In this document: one piece after another, positions 42,950 to 53,231 of the stretch | How positions within the stretch are numbered: position 1 is the stretch's first letter | Layout: every line of letters begins with the position of its first letter | Assembly: GCA_032622095.1 (NCBI GenBank) | Contig: CP136069.1 | Coordinates: 105,676,278-105,740,277 of the forward strand | From: Siphonodentalium dalli | Taxonomy: Eukaryota > Mollusca > Scaphopoda > Gadilida > Siphonodentaliidae | Direction: 5' to 3' | Length of the DNA stretch: 64,000 nt | The notes under the pieces: model-generated | Told to the model about the DNA's origin: nothing | The model's database searches: none | What the model saw: only the letters and a program-made list of their open reading frames with translations | Program-made: the position numbers and the translations under genes

Positions 42950-43666
42950 CATTTTCGTTAGTTTATCGCCGATAGATGCGTCCCGAATCGAGTAGTAAAT
43001 ATTTACAATTTAGCGTAGTTCTGACAATGTTTTCTATGGAGCGGTACGGTTGATTTGCTTGAAGTTTCGGTTATGTTAGTAGAATGCTACATCCCTCCAG
43101 TTGGCAAAGCACATTAATGCTAACTTATCAGTTTCACGCACCCGAATAAGTACACAATATGTCTTTAAAGGCATCGTTCAATTTTGTTAATAACAACTTA
43201 CATGTAACATTCACCTCCACCTCTTTACTCTTGGGCTCCAAATAAACATGCATGCACCAGCTGCATCCACGTTTATTATTTTTCTTGGGAAATCCCCCCC
43301 CCCCCCCCTGCACAGTGCTTATTTGGGTCTGCACGTTTATTAATATTTTGAAGCTATGAAAATTTAAATCAGCACAAATTCAAGATTTCTATATGATTCA
43401 GATGTAAAAATGATCAACACGTCTACATTAGTTACTAGCTAAACAAGACATTTTGTCATATGTGTATACTTTACTGTGAAATTGCGTTTCTTCCGTTCTC
43501 CATGAACGGATTCTCAAAATGTTTGGTTTTCCAAAAAACAAGGATTCGAACTGTCTGAACTGAACTCCATGCATTTGTTTAAATAGATGAATAAATAATG
43601 GGAAAGACATACAATCCTAGTTCATAATGAATTTAAGTATATATAAAATATAAATAATAAACAGCG
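42950..43666. other. non-coding
   Basis: Poly-C run at about 43297-43309; no gene. Confidence 0.4.
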
Positions 43667-43795
43667 GATTCAACGTGGTCATGGGTTTTGACCGCGTTAA
43701 AAAAATCAGCAAACTCTGCATGAACCTCGAAGTTTGCTGATTTTTTCTCCCGGTCAAAACCCCATGACCGCATTGAAACCGCCGTTCATTTATTA
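43667..43795. repeat. 130-bp hairpin-forming palindrome
   Basis: Arms of about 55 bp: GGTCATGGGTTTTGACCG...AAATCAGCAAACT pairs with AGTTTGCTGATTTTTT...CGGTCAAAACCCCATGACC around a 15-bp loop. MITE-like foldback. Confidence 0.88.
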
Positions 43796-44208
43796 TATGA
43801 ATAACACAATTTAAGATTGGTGAATTATTTCTTTTGGTTAATTTAATAAACGTACAGGACCAAATAACGATCGTACAGGTGGGAATTTTACCTCGATTTT
43901 AATAATCGTACATTAGGCACTCAAGAGTACATATTCAAGTATGTGGCAAACCAAAAAAACACCACATGATACATACATGTACCTGTACTACATGTTGACT
44001 CGTATACTTGAACCTGCTATAAAAATTATTTGGTTAACCACAGTTGATGTTTTGCTCAGAGTTCCCCCTGCACTATTATTTGGGTCTGTACTTTTATTAA
44101 CTTTCAATGGAATTTCCCCCCCCCCGCACTATTATTTGGGCCTGCACTTTTATTTGGAGCCTGAGAGTAAGTTGCATTGACATTTATTTTCACGAATTAC
44201 CATGCTAA
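43796..44208. other. non-coding
   Basis: Poly-C run near 44118-44125 and a repeated phrase GCACTATTATTTGGGTCTG(CA) at 44.07 and 44.13 kb. No gene. Confidence 0.4.
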
Positions 44209-44902
44209 AGGCCAAAGAAAAAAGATTGTATGTTTCCGGTAACATAGCGAAAAATTTAGGGTAGGTATAGGTAGGGAATTTTTTTAATTTTATTTTATTT
44301 TGATATTTTTTTTCCAGCTGCAGAAATATTGAACTACCTCGACCAAAGTGACATAAAATGCCAACCCGTGCCATGGGGAAAGTATTACTTGATCAACACA
44401 GTGGAAATATACATTAAGATTGATAAAAAATCAAACTTACTTCATGCTTACGTATGTTTTTTATTATATCTAATACCACATTATAATAAATTTGGCTATA
44501 AACTTGGTACAAAATTGATGTCACTAACTTTTTATATGAATTTTTACCAATAATACCGCCATTATACCGTACATGTATTGTGACGATTACATCCCATTGT
44601 CTGGGGGTAGCCAGTACACCCACCGAGCATGCCTGGTTTTTGGAAACAGTAGCTACATGTATACCCCTAATATATGCAGTGATAACCACTTTACATGTAT
44701 ATATACAGATACACACCCACCATGTCTGTTGATAGTGTTCCATAAGTCCCAAACAAGACATAAAGCAGGCAGGAGATCCACTCTCAGGAAATTAAAATTG
44801 CGAAAATTTTGACTTTTTCTCAAAATATCAATAAAAAGTTTAGGGTAGGCGGGTTATTTTTAGGGTCGGTCGATGTACGGAAACATAGTTTTTTCTTTGG
44901 CC
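44209..44902. mobile_element. 0.7-kb TIR element (TAA target)
   Basis: Inverted ends AGGCCAAAGAAAAAA...TATGTTTCCGG and ACGGAAACATAGTTTTTTCTTTGGCC, with TAA on both flanks (44206-44208, 44903-44905). TTTAGGGTAGG also recurs in inverted-end position. Short frames inside on both strands were not recognised. Confidence 0.75.
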
Positions 44903-45077
44903 TAAGGAACATTGCAACTGGTTTGAAGTAACATGACCGCGTTGCGTCAACAATGGAACTGCATTGATGGTAATTTTCAACATGGTCTCACTGAGGTTCT
45001 ATCAAATATAAATACTAGTATGGTTGAGGGAGACAATTATTTTGAGAATATGTGATCCTGTGTTAACATGAGCCTAA

Positions 45078-45455
45078 GGCGACACCAATTTTTAAGTCTG
45101 GTTTACGAACACCTCCTACAACTTTGTTTCCATTTCATGAAAAAAAAAAAAACTTTTTTTGTCCCAAAATATTTTATACGCGTACTGATTTTCATGTGCT
45201 GTCGCATCCGGTTCTACTTATGATCATTTACAGATCCATATTTTCATGTATTTCATGACAAGATATGTCTTGTTTGGTTTGAACAGAATTTCATTCAAAA
45301 ACATTTTTTCACAATTTTTGTAAAATTTATGTAAAATTCCACGATTTACTTGATATAAATTGGGGGGACAATCTTTTTTATTTTTATTTTTTTCCCTCCT
45401 GCATCTACTTTTTTTCTCCCCACATCGTAAACCAGACTTAAAAATTGGTGTCGCT
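45078..45455. mobile_element. 378-bp MITE, copy 2 (TAA target, reversed)
   Basis: Same family as 36331-36708, reversed: GGCGACACCAATTTTTAAGT at the left and its complement at the right, with TAA at 45075-45077 and 45456-45458. Non-coding. Confidence 0.88.
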
Positions 45456-45458
45456 TAA

Positions 45459-45956
45459 ATATCATCTGCTGGAGTCAAAATCATTGAACCGTCACTTATG
45501 CATGCACATGTTGTCTTGATGTTGAGTCTGGCTTTCATCATTTTCATTAGTTTTACTGTTAATATCCACCAAAGGTTGAGGTGTTATGGAACAACTGTAT
45601 GGCATCGTATACTGTTATCTTCCGAGTAAATATGGAGTCTCTAATTCTTTTATCAGTCACGCATCTACTCATCAAATAGTATAATCCTTAAATATTTGTA
45701 GTCCAGGTGATCTCGACTGCACAGTACATGTATAAACATTCATCTGCAGTGTGTTTTAAATTTCTTTGCCGTGTAACAACTGTTGTCCCAAGTTTCAATG
45801 CCTTGTCCTCCTGGTATGTAGGGATTACCAATTTACCATTGCCGTGTTTTAATTTGCAATTTTGATGATGACGCTCACTAAGCTTGTTGATAATTTTCTT
45901 TGTCGTGTAACAACTGTTGTACCAAGTTTCTACGCCGCGTCCTCCTGGTATTTAGG
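45459..45956. repeat. flank with a ~60-bp direct repeat
   Basis: GTGTAACAACTGTTGT.CCAAGTTTC...GCC..GTCCTCCTGGTAT.TAGGG occurs at about 45771-45828 and 45905-45957, immediately before a foldback element. Otherwise nothing recognised. Confidence 0.75.
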
Positions 45957-46904
45957 GGGACACACTAATAGTTGTAGTCCGAGCCCGAGTCCGAGTCCAG
46001 TAAAATGTGTAGTTGGGATTTTCAATTTCGTTTATTGTCGTTAATATAATTCCAATAGTGATGAATTTTGAGTTTATGCCAATTACAAATAAAAAAAACT
46101 AAAAAGATAATTTGTAAGTCTTATATTTAAACTTTTATCGACAATTTTCGTTCTCCAGCACACTAAAAGTTGTAGTTGGAATCAGCCTAGCCGGCCACCG
46201 AGTCGCTAATTAGCTGTTAATTGCTATTGTTAGGCGGCTGATTGGATTAAGTCAGTGGTGGGTCGCATGAAGATCAAAGGGCAAGTAGTGGGGAATAAAA
46301 ACAAACAATTACTTTTTATTAAGCAATATATGAAGGTTTAGCAATTTTAAAGATTACTCTTTAGGAGAAAGTGTGTGGCCCTTGAAGGAAATGTGGAGAA
46401 GCATTTCTGTTCCAAACAATCTAAAAGGTGTTGGCGTAATTTAACATTTATAAAATTTATTCTTGAAGGCGATATATCATACCCGTTTGAAACGTGATAT
46501 GATCTCACTTGTAACAACAAGTAACTGTATAAACAGTACTTTGATTATATTTCACTATAAGTTGCAAACACTCTTGTCTTAACTCATAAATCCATTGATT
46601 TGAGCCGCCAACATATTCCTAACAATAGCAATTAACAGCTAATTAGCGACTCGGCGGCCGGCTCGGCTGATTCCAACTACAACTTTTAGTGTGCTGGAGA
46701 ACGAAAAATGTCGATAAAAGTTGAAATATAAGACTTACAAATTATCTTTTTAGTTTTTTTTATTTGTAATTGGCATAACTTACCACAAACCAAAATTCAT
46801 CACTATTGGAATTATATTAACGACAATAAACGAAATTGAAAATCCCAACTACACATTTTACTGGACTCGGGCTCGGGCTCGGACTACAACTATTAGTGTG
46901 TCCC
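45957..46904. mobile_element. 948-bp foldback element (GGGACACACTAATAGTTG)
   Basis: Arms of about 275 bp (45957-46233 and 46617-46904) are inverted copies, starting GGGACACACTAATAGTTGTAG and ending CTACAACTATTAGTGTGTCCC, separated by about 380 bp. The inner boundary repeats the theme (CACACTAAAAGTTGTAGTTGG). No coding capacity. Confidence 0.92.
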
Positions 46905-48498
46905 AATCGTTTCGACGATTCTACGACCAATTCCACGATTCTGCGGCTTGACAACCACGGTGCTGCGGCAATTTAACGATTCTGCGACCAGGCTGATGCG
47001 ATAAACACGAAAAAAACATTAAGAAATGAATAATTCCAGAAATATAGACAGTTATGTACCACATATTATATTTCTATTAGGTACGGTGATCTTCGATTCG
47101 ATAATCGGTAGAGAGTTCAGCACTAGACAGTTAGCACAACAATACATAATCTTTGACACAAATAGACCAGTTGTTTTGGATTTACACACATCACTGTGTG
47201 AAATTCGTCTTTAGAGTTGAGAAAATATATATAATGTCCTATAAAATTGAGTGGAAACCAAATAACAACATAGCCATACGTCTTTGGTTGATTTTTCACA
47301 ACTGATGTTAACCTCAGTTCTGTGATTGATGGAGCTGTGTCCATATTTGTGGGGGTATCATCGCACTCAATTGACAACGCCGAGTAGTCGACTATGACAA
47401 CGACGATTGTGAGACCAGAAATTGAAATTTCATTAACTTGTGCTCACGAGAAGTCGTTTTCTAATGAATGTCACGCTCGCTATAGACATGAATACGCATA
47501 TGAATCACACGACCTCAAGGCTTCGAGATTAAGACTCTTTTATTTGGAGCCAGCCGTGGAAAATAAAGTAATGTCGAATCGTATATTGCTATACTGTACA
47601 GGTTTAATTTCCATATCTGTGCACCACACATTACATGATTTAAATTTCCCGCCTATCCAACTTTCCTTCCGTCTGTCTGTACGCATAACTAGCAGCCGAC
47701 TCACAATGCCTCGGTATTTTCTTATGGCCAACATGTCTTATTCTCAGTTGCGTTGGGTATCGATGGTGGGGAATGGTCGCCTTCATGTTAGAAATTAACT
47801 CCACACATGAAACTTAATATTATGTTTTGCGTATAATTCTATATTTTGACATCCAGGTATATATATCTATAAACGGTGAAAATGATATTCTATAATGATT
47901 TATTTATTTGTGATTAAAATCTAGTTATCTAAAATATAATTCCCTCGCGCAGTCAAGATTTGCCTCCAGATATTACAATTCTATGACATTTATTTCCTAT
48001 TAATTCTTAACTCATTTGAAGTATGCACACATCAGTTTACCCAATTGAAAATACTACCGCAACAAAACACCCCATGTTAATAATATACCGGCAAGTTGGC
48101 GTCCGAACCGGGGGATCCTGGGTAGGGGGTCATAAATCAGCGTATCCCTATAGGTTATTTTTTTTATTTTGGCTACTTTCGGGACCAACCAACCCAATGT
48201 TCTACTATTTTATGTATGTATACGTTTTTACTGCAATTTTCTGGCATCCATCCCTTTTATTTTTATTTTTATTAAAGTGTTGCTCATTACTTTCAGTTTC
48301 AGATAACCATAAAGAATTTTAACTAATGCTTTCATACAAACACATCTATAAAAGTAACTAAACGGTCAATAATTTTTCGAGGACATCTTTATATGTAGGG
48401 CCTACCTGCTAATCAGAATATGACTAAAATAACTCATGTTATGGTAGGGTAAGTGGTGACATTTTCGAATGAACAAGTCAACTTTACAAAAATTACAA
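46905..48498. other. non-coding, no convincing gene
   Basis: Open frames at 47123-47377 (minus) and 47394-47798 (plus) overlap back-to-back and have no recognised domain; neither was called. 46.91-47.0 kb has a loose 'acgattctgcgg' repetition. Confidence 0.4.
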
Positions 48499-48790
48499 AG
48501 GGTTAACATTGTAACTACACATCAATGATATTTTAATATAGAAAGGGTTAATAAAGTAACTACGCGTCAATGATGCTTTAATAAAGACAGGGTTAATAAG
48601 GTAACTTCACATCAATGGTGCTTTAATATAGAAAGGGTTAATAATGTAACTACTCACCAATGTTACTTAGTATAGAAAGGGTTAATAAGGTAACTACCTG
48701 TCAATTAATGATTTAATATAGAATGGTTAATAAGGTAACTACACGCCAATGGTGCTGTAATATAGAAAGGGTTAATAAGGTGACTTCAAT
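48499..48790. repeat. 45-bp minisatellite, ~6.5 units
   Basis: Units of GGGTTAATAAGGTAACTAC(AC).(T)CAATGGTGCTTTAATATAGAAA at 48499, 48544, 48589, 48634, 48679, 48724 and a partial at 48769. Confidence 0.92.
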
Positions 48791-48814
48791 GCAGATTATA
48801 CAGTTTAACAAAAT

Positions 48815-49110
48815 ACCACAGGTGTATATATCCGGGTGAACACTGTAGTAAATACCTGGGCGAAACCCTGGTGTAAAAACCTGGGTGTAAATACCTGGTG
48901 TAAATACCTGGGTGTAAATCCGTAAAAACCCGGGTAAACTGGGGTTTATACCTAACATATATAGAAAACACCTGGGTAAATATATATAAATCCCTGATTT
49001 ACCTGGGTGTAACCTGGGTGTGACCTGGGTGGAACCAGGGTAAAACCTATATGTACCGGGGTATACCTAGGTAAACACCAAGATTTACCCAGGTACATTT
49101 TTATATGGGG
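48815..49110. repeat. CCTGGGT-type element, second copy
   Basis: Degenerate ACCTGGGTGTAAAT units; the right end TTTACCCAGGTACATTTTTATATGGG is the complement of the left end of the 33.9-kb array. Same family, shorter. Small frames across it are repeat translations. Confidence 0.8.
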
Positions 49111-49456
49111 TGTGCACATGACATCATTAGAAGGGGCAATACACTCAAGGAGTTAAAGTGACACGAAACAAGGGACGTGATGCAATATTGGTGTTTGAAT
49201 ATTAAAGGAACACAAGACACTCTAAAGGGACACAAATACACTCATTATGAATGAATGTTAACAATACAAGCGCAGTGGTTGAAAGTTAAAATGACACAGA
49301 ACAATATTTAAAGTTCAAATTTTCGGGCACTTAATGCGCCTTTTATCATTACGTATTGTTTCTCACTCTACAATTCCCAATAATCCACTCACTCTCTCCC
49401 CGCTTATAGATATATAACGAAAACGAGAATATCATGTTGATGAAGTTTATTGAAAT
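49111..49456. other. non-coding
   Basis: A loose repetition of 'gacacgaaacaa/gacacaa' strings at 49.16-49.30 kb; no gene. Confidence 0.4.
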
Positions 49457-50150
49457 TTAATCGTCCGAATTGTCATCACTTTCGTCAGAAGTGTCATTTG
49501 ATTCGTCCATGAATTTTTCTAGCATCGGTTTGTACTTTAATATTGACATTTTCAATGCATCACATTCTCCATAACCATTATTCAAATATTTGTCGACTTT
49601 ATCCATGACTCTGTTGTGCAGAGTCCCATTGCGCAGCTGCAGATACGTAAATATTGTCATAGCATAACCAGTCATAAATTGCTTCATATCTTTACTTTTA
49701 AGGTCCTTGTCAGCTTGTACTCTTGCTTCTGTTTCTTTCGAGCCATTTTCCTTATACGTGTCCACTATATCACTCCATTCCTCACGTGTATTTATCTCTA
49801 CTCTCAGCACACAAACTTTTGAAGTATTCATCTTCATTCAATTTAATTTTCTTATTCTGACTATCATCCGTGTCCTCAGTTAATTTTCGTTTTAACTTAT
49901 TTTCTTGACACCAGTTTTTTACGTGTCTCTGAACATCATAATGATCTTCGAACAAAAGCCCGCAGTCTTTACAAGGGTACGACATGTCTTCTCGATTGTC
50001 TATGTTTTGACGGTTCTTCTTATTAATTTCATCGAGCTCACCAGGTGGCCTTATGTCGTTAGTATAGTCATTATGTTGACCCTGGGGCACAATATAATTA
50101 TATGCTATGCCCTTCTGTTGACCAGGGAGTTCTCTGTCATCGTATTTCAT
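49457..50150 (-). pseudogene. zinc-finger protein downstream of ATPase, frameshifted
   Basis: It starts at an ATG (50150) that overlaps the ATPase stop as ATGA. The first 122 codons contain a C-x2-C-x12-H-x4-C finger (Cys60, Cys63, His76, Cys81) and a Lys-rich segment. A 1-nt shift near 49.80 kb moves the rest into the frame 49837-49457, which carries a helical domain (EEWSDIVDTY...DKVDKYLNNGYGECDALKMSILKYKPML) and an acidic SDESDDNSDD tail. The two frames read naturally as one protein of about 230 residues. Function unknown; such finger proteins often neighbour Polinton-type ATPases. Confidence 0.6.
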
Positions 50151-51157
50151 CGCATTCTGTTGACCCTGGTCTCAGTGTCGTTTGTATGTTTTTTCATCCC
50201 ATTCTGTTCATCTGTGTGTTCTCTGTCTTTTTGGAGATTATATTTCATGCCATTCCATTCACCCATATGTTGGTTCGTGTCCTCTTTTAGTACATTCTGT
50301 CGCAGACGTAATGTGTCCGGTGTTGCGGCTTTTAAATCCACCAGTAGGTAACCGTACGGTTCACTCGTCGCTTCCGAAAACTCTCGAACCATACGCTGAG
50401 GACATTCAGGATACATCTGTCTTGATAATGTTGAAATTAATCCCTTGTCGATTGGGTTATTGAACAATACCAAATATTGACAATTTCGTCGTTGCGTTGG
50501 ATCTTTGTTGTAGTAGAAATTCTGGTTCAAACTTATCAAAGATAAGTTCAAATGGTGACTTCCTTCGGAATGCAAATCATTAACTCTCTGGTCTTTTGAT
50601 GAAGTTTGCATCAAGTCATCGAGTATAACTAGATTTTTATACCGGGGGTTGATAAGAAAATCCAAGTTTGCTGGTATTCCTCGTATAAAGTTGACCTGAG
50701 GGGTGACGGTATACTTTATTTCGTCATATAGGGGCTGCCAATATTTATAAAACCATATTATTCTGTCAGGTGCGGGTGATATTTTTGAGGCAGACTTTTG
50801 TAGCAAGGTTTTCACGAAGTATGTCTTACCACTAGATGTCGGTCCACTTACACATGCCGTGAATGGATGCTTGAAAATAAAATCTTCTTGGACATTGGCC
50901 ATTGGATCATCAAAGCAGGATGTTAAGTCGCTTTGTTGATGTTTCCCCTGCTGGTGTTGTAGTATCTGGTGTTGCTGTAATGGCTGTTGTTGTGGCTGAT
51001 GATGCTGCTGCCTGTTGCTGCTACTGTTTGTTGCTGATGCTTGGTGCTGCTGCTGTGGGTGTCGGTTAACAAACTCAGTGTGCTTAGATTGTACATGTCT
51101 TATCAAATCATGGTTCCGCACATACTCACTAGAGCAAATTGAACACTGGTGCTTCAT
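50147..51157 (-). CDS. zinc-finger-packaging-ATPase fusion
   Basis: 336 residues, ATG at 51157. Residues 5-26 form a C2H2 finger (C5, C8, H21, H26), then a Gln/His-rich linker (33-75), then an A32-like ATPase: Walker A GPTSSGKT (105-112), Walker B LVILDD (176-181), a sensor segment LISLNQN and a GYLLVDL end. The P1 ATPase has the same core but no finger. In the family the enzyme drives genome packaging; the finger could give DNA- or capsid-specificity (inference). The C-terminal 50 residues are degenerate repeats of Asn-Gly-Met-Lys type. Its stop overlaps the next ATG. Intact. Confidence 0.88.
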   Translation of the reverse strand: MKHQCSICSSEYVRNHDLIRHVQSKHTEFVNRHPQQQHQASATNSSSNRQQHHQPQQQPLQQHQILQHQQGKHQQSDLTSCFDDPMANVQEDFIFKHPFTACVSGPTSSGKTYFVKTLLQKSASKISPAPDRIIWFYKYWQPLYDEIKYTVTPQVNFIRGIPANLDFLINPRYKNLVILDDLMQTSSKDQRVNDLHSEGSHHLNLSLISLNQNFYYNKDPTQRRNCQYLVLFNNPIDKGLISTLSRQMYPECPQRMVREFSEATSEPYGYLLVDLKAATPDTLRLRQNVLKEDTNQHMGEWNGMKYNLQKDREHTDEQNGMKKHTNDTETRVNRMR

Positions 51158-51313
51158 TTATACTTGACTAAAATGTCTCGGTATATGGATTTCCTTTATA
51201 CAAATGTTCCTTATAACCTAAAATATGTCCTGTCCGTATGTTTGATAACTTTATGTAGATGAAATAGTCTGCCGGAGAAGCACTGTGTAGACGGGGAATC
51301 AACAGGTCTTGTC
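51158..51313. other. upstream region of P2 ATPase
   Basis: Short non-coding stretch; the minus strand has AT-rich sequence but no motif matching the P1 TATA duplication was seen. Confidence 0.35.
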
Positions 51314-51704
51314 GGTAAGAGAGTCAGACGAGAAGTGAAGTCTCGGCTATTAAAACATAGTAATGCGATAGCGAACATCAAGGTCAATCTATCCTCGGTA
51401 TCACTTTTCGATTTACAAAATCAATTTCACCGAGAGGTTCCCTCGTCATTGGTAGTGACGTAATTGCGGCGTTTTGCGGTATTTTAAAATACCGCAAAAC
51501 GCCGCAATTACGTCACTACCAATGACGAGGGAACCTCTCGGTGAAATTGATTTTGTAAATCGAAAAGTGACACCGAGGATAGATTGACCAATGACGGCTA
51601 TTGTATCTTTTGACAGATATGCGTGTCCAGACTCGTTTGATGTTCGCTATCGCATTACTATGTTTTAATAGCCGAGACTTCACTTCTCGTCTGACTCTCT
51701 TACC
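51314..51704. repeat. large near-perfect palindrome
   Basis: Centred at 51485/51486 (GCGGTATTTTAAAATACCGC) with no loop. The left arm of 172 bp matches the right arm except for a 48-bp stretch present only on the right (GACCAATGACGGC...CTCGTTT). The last outer bases are GGTAAGAGAGTCAG / CTGACTCTCTTACC. Confidence 0.95.
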
Positions 51705-52158
51705 GCAGTAAAATACCGCAAAACGCCGCAATTACGTCACTACCAATGACGAGGGAACCTCTCGGTGAAATTGATTTTGTAAATGGCCAAGATTACAGCG
51801 ACTCGGACCAGTCCATACACATATAATTGGTATAAAGCTATTTCTAAACATCGATTAATAAAATTAACAGAGTTTCATGAAAAAATATTTAAAATTTGTT
51901 TGAACAAAAATAGTTGGCCAATAACAAAAGATATTACACGCAAATAATTTAAAAACATTCGACATTTAATACCGATATTATTTCAGTAAGAGACCGAAAA
52001 CTCGTTATAAATTTTTGAGATTTTTAAAAACTTTTGAAAATTTTGGAGAAAAAAAATTAGGTTTTGAATTTTTTTTTGTGTGAATATTTTAGTACAAACA
52101 ATTTTACCTCCAAAAAATCTATTTTTAGATGTGGAGTCAACGAGACCCCCGTACTACT
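51705..52158. repeat. third palindrome-arm copy + Polinton terminal block (P2)
   Basis: 51708-51783 repeats the inner arm (AAAATACCGCAAAACGCCGC...). 51785-52130 is the terminal block shared with P1 (direct) and P3 (inverted). Confidence 0.8.
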
Positions 52159-52395
52159 ACTATACCACAGAGTCGGTTTGATCCAGCGCAGGGACTGTAC
52201 ATGTAGAAATGTGTCCTCCGTCTTGTGGATTCCGAAATCTGTGGCAGAATATTTGTAGACGAAGTGTTAGCAGAAAAGTTATCAAATCTTGGGTATATTA
52301 TAAACAGCGTCACTTATCCTACATCAGATGTAGATAAATATATACCGGAATCATTGCGTTGATGATGGTACTTCAACGCAGCCGCGATTCAACCA
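52159..52395. other. non-coding spacer
   Basis: Nothing recognised. Confidence 0.4.
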
Positions 52396-53231
52396 CCAAT
52401 TTAGTCGAGCTGTTTTCCGAGTCTAGTAGAAATTTAGTAGAGCCTCTTTAGAAGGGGAATAAGCTCTGGTTTGCGGATATGTATAAGAATGAAACACAGA
52501 CTGTTGCGTAGAGCGTGTTCCGTGTCCAGTAGAAGATTTTCCGTGTAGATGTTCCGGGTTAGAAGAAGTGTACAAATCTTGAGGAATTAGTCGTTTTAAT
52601 TTGTACATGGATAAACAGATGTAACAGCAGCAACAATATATATATACACATAACATCTGTCTAGCATATAATGACCCCGCCGGACCGCATATTATGCAGC
52701 CCGACGGGTAAACTTGTCCGACAGCAATCTTCCAAATTCTGAATCTCTCTAGTGTTTTCTATCCTCCCTACCCAAAATTACCGTAGCTTTTTATATTTTT
52801 TTCGATGCAGTTCGCGATTGGTTATAACTGGTGTGATTTCATTACCAATCCGTTACCCGTTGTTACAACATAGGTGATTGCGTAATTACACATATGTAGA
52901 GAAAGCCGCTAACAATATATTCCCATGAATTATTTGTTTCGATAATCTGGATCTTTTTACACAATATATTCTTAATTCGAGCGACTATTCATAAATGGGC
53001 TTTTTGCGATAATAACTATGACGCAACGAGACTCCATTGTATAATGTTTTAACAGGTTTTAGAAATTTGCCGAAGGCTACCCATTTACGACATATGTTGT
53101 AATTAGCGCTGATTATGTCAAAGTCGACGTACGTGGTATTGTTATCGGCGCGTGAAATTATCGTACGAGAAATACTCAGTTTATGGAATCGTGATCAATT
53201 TGAGCAAGGGGGGATTTATTCACTCTGACAC
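52396..53231. repeat. uninterrupted copy of the 20.2-29.2 kb duplicated segment
   Basis: 835 bp that match 20241-20697, 22028-22349 and 29159-29220 joined end to end. It represents the pre-insertion state of that locus. The same short membrane-like minus-strand frame (stop near 52423) is present. Confidence 0.92.

Larger units (their letters stand above)
49457..52158 (-). mobile_element. Polinton fragment (copy P2)
   Basis: Minus-strand zinc-finger/ATPase gene, a second zinc-finger gene and, beyond the ATPase, a palindrome and the same terminal block as P1. The right end at ACCCCCGTACTACT (52145-52158) mirrors the left end of P3. Integrase, capsid and protease are absent, so it is a truncated copy of a lineage different from P1. 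Confidence 0.7.

Noticed and set aside
43540..43570. GGATTCGAACT string resembling a tRNA T-arm
   Set aside because: No matching acceptor, D or anticodon arms nearby; no tRNA called anywhere in the window.
47123..47798. Back-to-back frames of 84 and 134 aa
   Set aside because: No recognisable domain, and a shadow frame opposite each; splice-site reading gave nothing consistent.
48499..48790. Regularly spaced repeats considered as a CRISPR array
   Set aside because: Units are contiguous without unique spacers, and the context is eukaryotic; it is a minisatellite.
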